Under the pieces are notes generated by a model. That model was not told the origin of the DNA and made no database searches. It worked only from the letters and a program-made list of their open reading frames with translations. A stretch of DNA of 64,000 nucleotides from Rhodospirillales bacterium 70-18 (GTDB lineage Bacteria; Pseudomonadota; Alphaproteobacteria; Acetobacterales; Acetobacteraceae): contig MKWE01000031.1 in the NCBI GenBank assembly GCA_001899585.1, positions 156,040-220,039 of the forward strand, in the 5' to 3' direction. Numbering within the stretch: the stretch's first letter is position 1; every line of letters begins with the position of its first letter. Positions 60,528-64,000 of the stretch are shown one piece after another. A program made the position numbers and the translations under genes.

Positions 60528-61282
60528 GCGGGTCCGCGATGCTGGAGGTGCGCGACCTCAGCAAACATTTCGGCAACCTGCGCGCCGTGCAGGGCGTGTC
60601 GATGACCGTGGCGCATGGCGAGCTGCGCGCCATAATCGGGCCGAACGGGGCCGGAAAAACGACGTTTTTCAACATGATTTCGGGGTTTTTCCCGCCAACC
60701 CAGGGCGAAATCCTGCTCGATGGGCAGGCCATCACCCGCGCGAGCGTCACCGAGCGGGTCGGCATGGGGATGGCGCGCACCTTCCAGATCACCGAGATCT
60801 TCCCCGAATTGTCGGTGCGCGAGAACCTGCGCATCGCGGTGGAGGCGCAGGCCGGCATGATGCGGCGGTTCTGGGCGAGCCGGTCCGAGGCGGCGGCGGT
60901 GGCCGCGGAAACCGACCGGCTGCTGGCCCAGACCGGCCTGACCCCGTCGGCCGACCGCCTGGTGGGCGAGCTGTCGCATGGCGACCAGCGCGCCGCCGAG
61001 ATCGCCATGGCGCTGGCGCTGAAGCCGCGCCTGCTGCTGCTGGACGAGCCGACCGCCGGCATGGGCGAGCACGAAACCTACCAGGTCGCCAGCCTGATCC
61101 GCCGGCTGCACAAGCAGTCCAACTACACCATCGTGCTGATCGAGCACGACATGCGCGTGGTGTTCAACCTGGCCGACCGCATCACGGTGCTGGAACAGGG
61201 CGCCATGCTGGCCGACGGCACGCCGGGCGAGATTGCCGCCAACCCGGCGGTGCAGGCCGCCTATCTGGGGAGTGCCGAATGA
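60524..61282 (+). CDS. livG: branched-chain amino acid ABC ATPase LivG-type
   Basis: A 252-residue ATPase: Walker A GPNGAGKTTFFN, the LivG segment GMARTFQITEIFPELSVRENL, signature LSHGDQRAAEIAMAL, Walker B LLLDEPTAGMGEHE and the switch histidine in VLIEHDM. The signature has SHGDQ, common in the urea/liv subgroup. Overlaps at both ends give tight coupling. Confidence 0.95.
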   Translation: MSGSAMLEVRDLSKHFGNLRAVQGVSMTVAHGELRAIIGPNGAGKTTFFNMISGFFPPTQGEILLDGQAITRASVTERVGMGMARTFQITEIFPELSVRENLRIAVEAQAGMMRRFWASRSEAAAVAAETDRLLAQTGLTPSADRLVGELSHGDQRAAEIAMALALKPRLLLLDEPTAGMGEHETYQVASLIRRLHKQSNYTIVLIEHDMRVVFNLADRITVLEQGAMLADGTPGEIAANPAVQAAYLGSAE

Positions 61283-62007
61283 GCGCGCTGGAGGCCGAGG
61301 GGCTCAACACCTTCTATGGCAAGAGCCATATCCTGCACGATGTCGGCCTCACCGTGGCAGAGGGCAAGATCACCACGCTGCTCGGCCGCAACGGCGCGGG
61401 CAAGAGCACGACGCTGCGCAGCCTGGTGAACCTCACCCCCCCGCGCAGCGGCCGGGTGCGCATCTTCGGCCAGGAAACGACCCGGATGCCGACCTTCCGC
61501 ATCGCGGCGCTGGGCGTCGGCTTCGTGCCGGAGGGGCGCAAGATCTTCCCCAACCTCACCGTGCACGACAATCTGCGCGTGCCGCTGGAGACCGCCGGGC
61601 CGTTCACCATCCCGCGCGTCTACGAGCTGTTCCCCCGGTTGGCGGAGCGGCGCGGCAACCTGGGCCGGCAATTGTCGGGCGGCGAGCAGGAGATGCTGTC
61701 GATCGCCCGCGCCCTGCTGCTGAACCCGCGCCTGCTGATCCTGGACGAGCCGTCGCAGGGGCTGGCGCCGCTGATCGTGCGCGACGTGTTCCGCATCATC
61801 GGCCGGATGCGCGAACAGGGGATGTCGGTGCTGCTGGTCGAGCAGAACGTCCGCATGAGCCTGGAGATCGCCGACAACGCCTATGTGCTGGAAAACGGCC
61901 GCATGGTCTATGCCGGCACGGCCGCCGAGCTGGCGGCCGACGAGGCGCGCATCCAGGCGCTCGCCGGCGCCTCGGCCGAGGAATGGTCGCTGGACGAGGC
62001 GAACTGA
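61279..62007 (+). CDS. livF: branched-chain amino acid ABC ATPase LivF-type
   Basis: A 242-residue ATPase: Walker A GRNGAGKSTTLRS, GFVPEGRKIFPNLTVHDNL (LivF marker), signature LSGGEQEMLSIARAL, Walker B LILDEPSQGLAP and VLLVEQNV. It pairs with LivG at the cytoplasmic face and closes the operon, 12 bases before the convergent hydrolase stop. Confidence 0.95.
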   Translation: MSALEAEGLNTFYGKSHILHDVGLTVAEGKITTLLGRNGAGKSTTLRSLVNLTPPRSGRVRIFGQETTRMPTFRIAALGVGFVPEGRKIFPNLTVHDNLRVPLETAGPFTIPRVYELFPRLAERRGNLGRQLSGGEQEMLSIARALLLNPRLLILDEPSQGLAPLIVRDVFRIIGRMREQGMSVLLVEQNVRMSLEIADNAYVLENGRMVYAGTAAELAADEARIQALAGASAEEWSLDEAN

Positions 62008-62019
62008 GGCCCGCCCCGC

Positions 62020-62889
62020 CTACCGGTGGTTGTAGACGACGAAGCCGGCCACCGCGTCCAGCATCGCCTCCGGCTCGTCGGCACGGATCGAGTGGCTGCT
62101 GTGCTCGAATATGCGCAGGTCGGAGCCGGGGATCAGGCGGTGGATCTCCTCGGAGAATTCGGGCGGGCAGATCCAGTCGTGCCGCCCGGCCAGGATCAGT
62201 GTCGGCGCGGTGATGCGGCCCAGTTCGGGGCGCAGGTCGAAGCTTTGCAGGAAGCCGCCGGGGGCGAATGCGCGGTTCAGCGCCTCGGGCGTGAGGATAC
62301 CGCGGCTGCGCGAGGCGGCGGCGGCTTTCGGGTCGAAGCGGGTGGAGTAGAGCGACCCCATCACGTCGTAGTAGCGGCGTAGCTTCTCCACCGTATCCAG
62401 CTCGCCGGCCCATAGCTGGTCGCATACCGCCTTCTGCTCGGCGCTGCCGCGTTCGGCGACGATCTGGCGGGCGCGCTGGTTGAAGCCGGCATGCGCGGCG
62501 GTCACCACCAGCACCAGATGCGACACCGAGGCCGGGTAGCGCGCCGCATGCGCCATCGCCACCATGCCGCCATAGGAGGTGCCGATGGAGACGATCGGGC
62601 CGAGGCCCAGATGCAGGCGCAGCGCCTCCATGTCCTCCACATTCTCGTCCAGCGTATAGCGCGCGGGGTCGCCCTTGGCCGAGCGCCCCTGGCCGCGATG
62701 GTCGAGGTAGACGAGCTGCATGCGCCTGGCCAGCGGGCTCATGCCCGGCTTGAAGCCGCTATGGTCGCCGCCCGGCCCGCCATGCAGCACGAAGGCCACC
62801 GGCTGCTCGCGCATGCGCTCGCCATCCGGGACCAGGCCGGCACCCTCGATGTCGAAATAGATCTCGGTCTCGCGGATGCGTGCGCGCAT
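62020..62889 (-). CDS. proline-iminopeptidase-like alpha/beta hydrolase
   Basis: A 289-residue S33-type hydrolase: FVLHGGPGGDHSGF (oxyanion segment), LVYLDHRGQGRSAKGDPARY, nucleophile elbow SIGTSYGGMVAMAHA, acid in LAGRHDWICPPE and histidine in FEHSSHSIRADEPE. No signal peptide. Relatives cleave N-terminal proline or short amides; the exact substrate is unknown. It converges on livF and is divergent from the acyl-CoA dehydrogenase, with 90 bases between them. Confidence 0.9.
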   Translation of the reverse strand: MRARIRETEIYFDIEGAGLVPDGERMREQPVAFVLHGGPGGDHSGFKPGMSPLARRMQLVYLDHRGQGRSAKGDPARYTLDENVEDMEALRLHLGLGPIVSIGTSYGGMVAMAHAARYPASVSHLVLVVTAAHAGFNQRARQIVAERGSAEQKAVCDQLWAGELDTVEKLRRYYDVMGSLYSTRFDPKAAAASRSRGILTPEALNRAFAPGGFLQSFDLRPELGRITAPTLILAGRHDWICPPEFSEEIHRLIPGSDLRIFEHSSHSIRADEPEAMLDAVAGFVVYNHR

Positions 62890-62979
62890 GGAAGGCTCCG
62901 GTGCTGCGGGCCGCCCATGCGGCCCTTCTGTCCGGCGCGACGATAGGCTAGATCGAAGGGAGCCGGGAGGGGCGCACGC

Positions 62980-64000
62980 ATGGATTTCGACCTGACCGAG
63001 GACCAGAGGGCCTTCCAGGAAACCGCCCGCGCCTTCGCCCGCGAGCGGCTGCTGCCCTATGCCGGCCAGTGGGACCAAACCCGGCATTTCCCCGCCGAGG
63101 AGCTGCGCGCGGCCGCCGGGCTGGGGTTCGGCGCGATCTATGTGGACGAGGCGCATGGCGGCACCGGGCTGTCGCGGCTGGACGCGGCGCTGATCTTCGA
63201 GGAACTGGCCGCCGCCGACCCCTCCACGGCCGCCTTCCTGTCCATCCACAACATGGTCGCCAGCATGGTCAGCCGTTTCGGCAACGACGACCAGCGCGCC
63301 CGCTTCCTGCCGGACATCATCGCCGGCCGGAAATTCGTCAGCTACTGCCTGACCGAGCCCGGCTCCGGCTCGGACGCGGCGGCACTGAAGACGCGGGCGG
63401 AGGCGACGGCGGACGGGCAGTACCGCGTCAACGGCACCAAGGCGTTCATCTCCGGCGGCGGCATCGCCGACCTCTACGTGACCATGCTGCGCACCGGCGA
63501 CCAGAGCACCGGCGACCAGAGCACCGGCGGCCAGACCGCGCGCGGCATCTCCTGCCTGGTGGCGGAGCGCGGCACCCCCGGCCTGTCGTTCGGCACGCCG
63601 GAGCGCAAGCTGGGCTGGAACAGCCAGCCGACCGCGCAGGTGATCTTCGAGGACTGCCTGGTGCCGCAGGCCAACCGGCTGGGCGCCGAGGGCGAGGGCT
63701 TCCGCTTCGCCATGATGGGGCTGGACGGCGGGCGCATCAACATTGCCGCCTGCTCGCTGGGCGGCGCGCGGGCCTGCCTGGAGGCGGCGCTGGCCTATGT
63801 GCGGGAGCGCCGCGCCTTCGGCCGCAGGCTGGCGGATTTCCAGGCGCTGCAATTCAAGCTGGCCGACATGGCGACCGAGCTGGAGGCGGCCCGGCTGATG
63901 GTGCACCGCGCCGCGGTGGCATTGGACAACGGCGCCACGGACGCCACGCTGCGCTGCGCCATGGCCAAGCGCTTCGCCACCGACATCTGCTTCCGCATCT
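62980..64000 (+). CDS. acyl-CoA dehydrogenase, isobutyryl-CoA type (cut by window edge)
   Basis: The first 340 residues of a flavoprotein that oxidises acyl-CoA. FDLTEDQRAFQETARAFARERLLPYA starts the helical domain; FAD-binding blocks are YCLTEPGSGSDAAAL and FISGGGIADLYV; the last visible part is RRAFGRRLADFQALQFKLADMATELEAARLMVHRAA. IHNMVASMVSRFG and KLGWNSQPTAQVIFEDC point to isobutyryl-CoA dehydrogenase of valine breakdown, which would fit the liv transporter next door. A 15-base tandem repeat sits in the beta domain. The catalytic glutamate would lie beyond the edge. GGGAGGGG precedes the ATG. Confidence 0.9.
   Translation, partial: MDFDLTEDQRAFQETARAFARERLLPYAGQWDQTRHFPAEELRAAAGLGFGAIYVDEAHGGTGLSRLDAALIFEELAAADPSTAAFLSIHNMVASMVSRFGNDDQRARFLPDIIAGRKFVSYCLTEPGSGSDAAALKTRAEATADGQYRVNGTKAFISGGGIADLYVTMLRTGDQSTGDQSTGGQTARGISCLVAERGTPGLSFGTPERKLGWNSQPTAQVIFEDCLVPQANRLGAEGEGFRFAMMGLDGGRINIAACSLGGARACLEAALAYVRERRAFGRRLADFQALQFKLADMATELEAARLMVHRAAVALDNGATDATLRCAMAKRFATDICFRI
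63493..63537 (+). repeat. 15-bp tandem repeat inside the acyl-CoA dehydrogenase gene
   Basis: ACCGGCGACCAGAGC occurs twice (63493-63507, 63508-63522), followed by a diverged third unit ACCGGCGGCCAGACC. It stays in frame and encodes TGDQS-TGDQS-TGGQT in the surface loop after LYVTMLR, where relatives usually have a few residues. Confidence 0.85.

Overview
The window looks like a chromosomal segment of an alphaproteobacterium, most likely an Acetobacteraceae-type Rhodospirillales. The evidence is a very GC-rich sequence, alphaproteobacterial gene neighbourhoods (ilvE next to a MarR regulator and a PetR-like regulator; pgsA-mobB with moaD-moaE; cysE-iscR-iscS-fdx-mnmA), and protein features typical of that class. 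The genus is inferred, not shown. I see no rRNA, tRNA, CRISPR array, prophage or intact insertion sequence. About 60 protein genes can be supported, mostly core metabolism, plus some decayed or accessory loci.

Layout. 1-3.3 kb: start of a heptose epimerase (cut by the edge), UbiK-type factor, YbjN, proC, a TetR/COQ9-like regulator and a phasin. 3.4-6.4 kb (minus): EnvZ-like kinase, OmpR/PetR-like regulator and MarR/PetP-like regulator, divergent from ilvE. 7.3-11 kb: a membrane protein, a broken DUF2177 gene fused tail to tail with a TPR glycosyltransferase, then (11.1-13.6 kb) moaE-moaD-lipoprotein and mobB-pgsA. 13.7-17.6 kb: a DHDPS-like protein, then a two-component system facing a cytochrome b561-PepSY operon; both units carry the same 16-bp box ahead of their first gene. 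17.7-21.8 kb: uvrC, folB with a pteridine-reductase-like SDR, and an unknown protein. 21.9-28.1 kb: glyQ-vapB-vapC-glyS-ppdK, with a toxin-antitoxin pair wedged between the two glycyl-tRNA synthetase subunits.

28.2-41.2 kb is a mixed stretch: a GH17-like membrane protein, CoA-binding protein, DUF2076 protein, LysR, nickel/cobalt permease, VOC protein, secreted hydrolase, thioesterase, TVP38-like protein, ctaA-tldD, a Met-rich cupredoxin and a PaaX-like repressor. The repressor is divergent from a CaiB-type CoA transferase and a mesaconyl-CoA-hydratase-like protein (41.3-43.3 kb). 43.3-49.4 kb (minus): a 2-hydroxyacid dehydrogenase and the iron-sulfur/thiolation cluster cysE-iscR-nifS-iscS-fdx-mnmA. 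49.8-55.3 kb: hydrolase, tyrS, a compressed remnant of a polyamine-type ABC operon, and divergent oxyR-katA. 55.4-64 kb: an EAL phosphodiesterase, a complete Liv-type branched-chain amino acid ABC operon, a prolyl-iminopeptidase-like hydrolase and the start of an acyl-CoA dehydrogenase.

The most notable signals outside ordinary genes are the shared 16-bp box of the two-component/PepSY-b561 locus, a family of four multi-hairpin intergenic repeats (two with perfect 22-bp inverted arms), an AT-rich three-stem element before the nickel transporter, the VapBC insertion inside glyQS, and two loci that show gene decay by deletion. I found no clearly new multi-gene defence or biosynthetic system.
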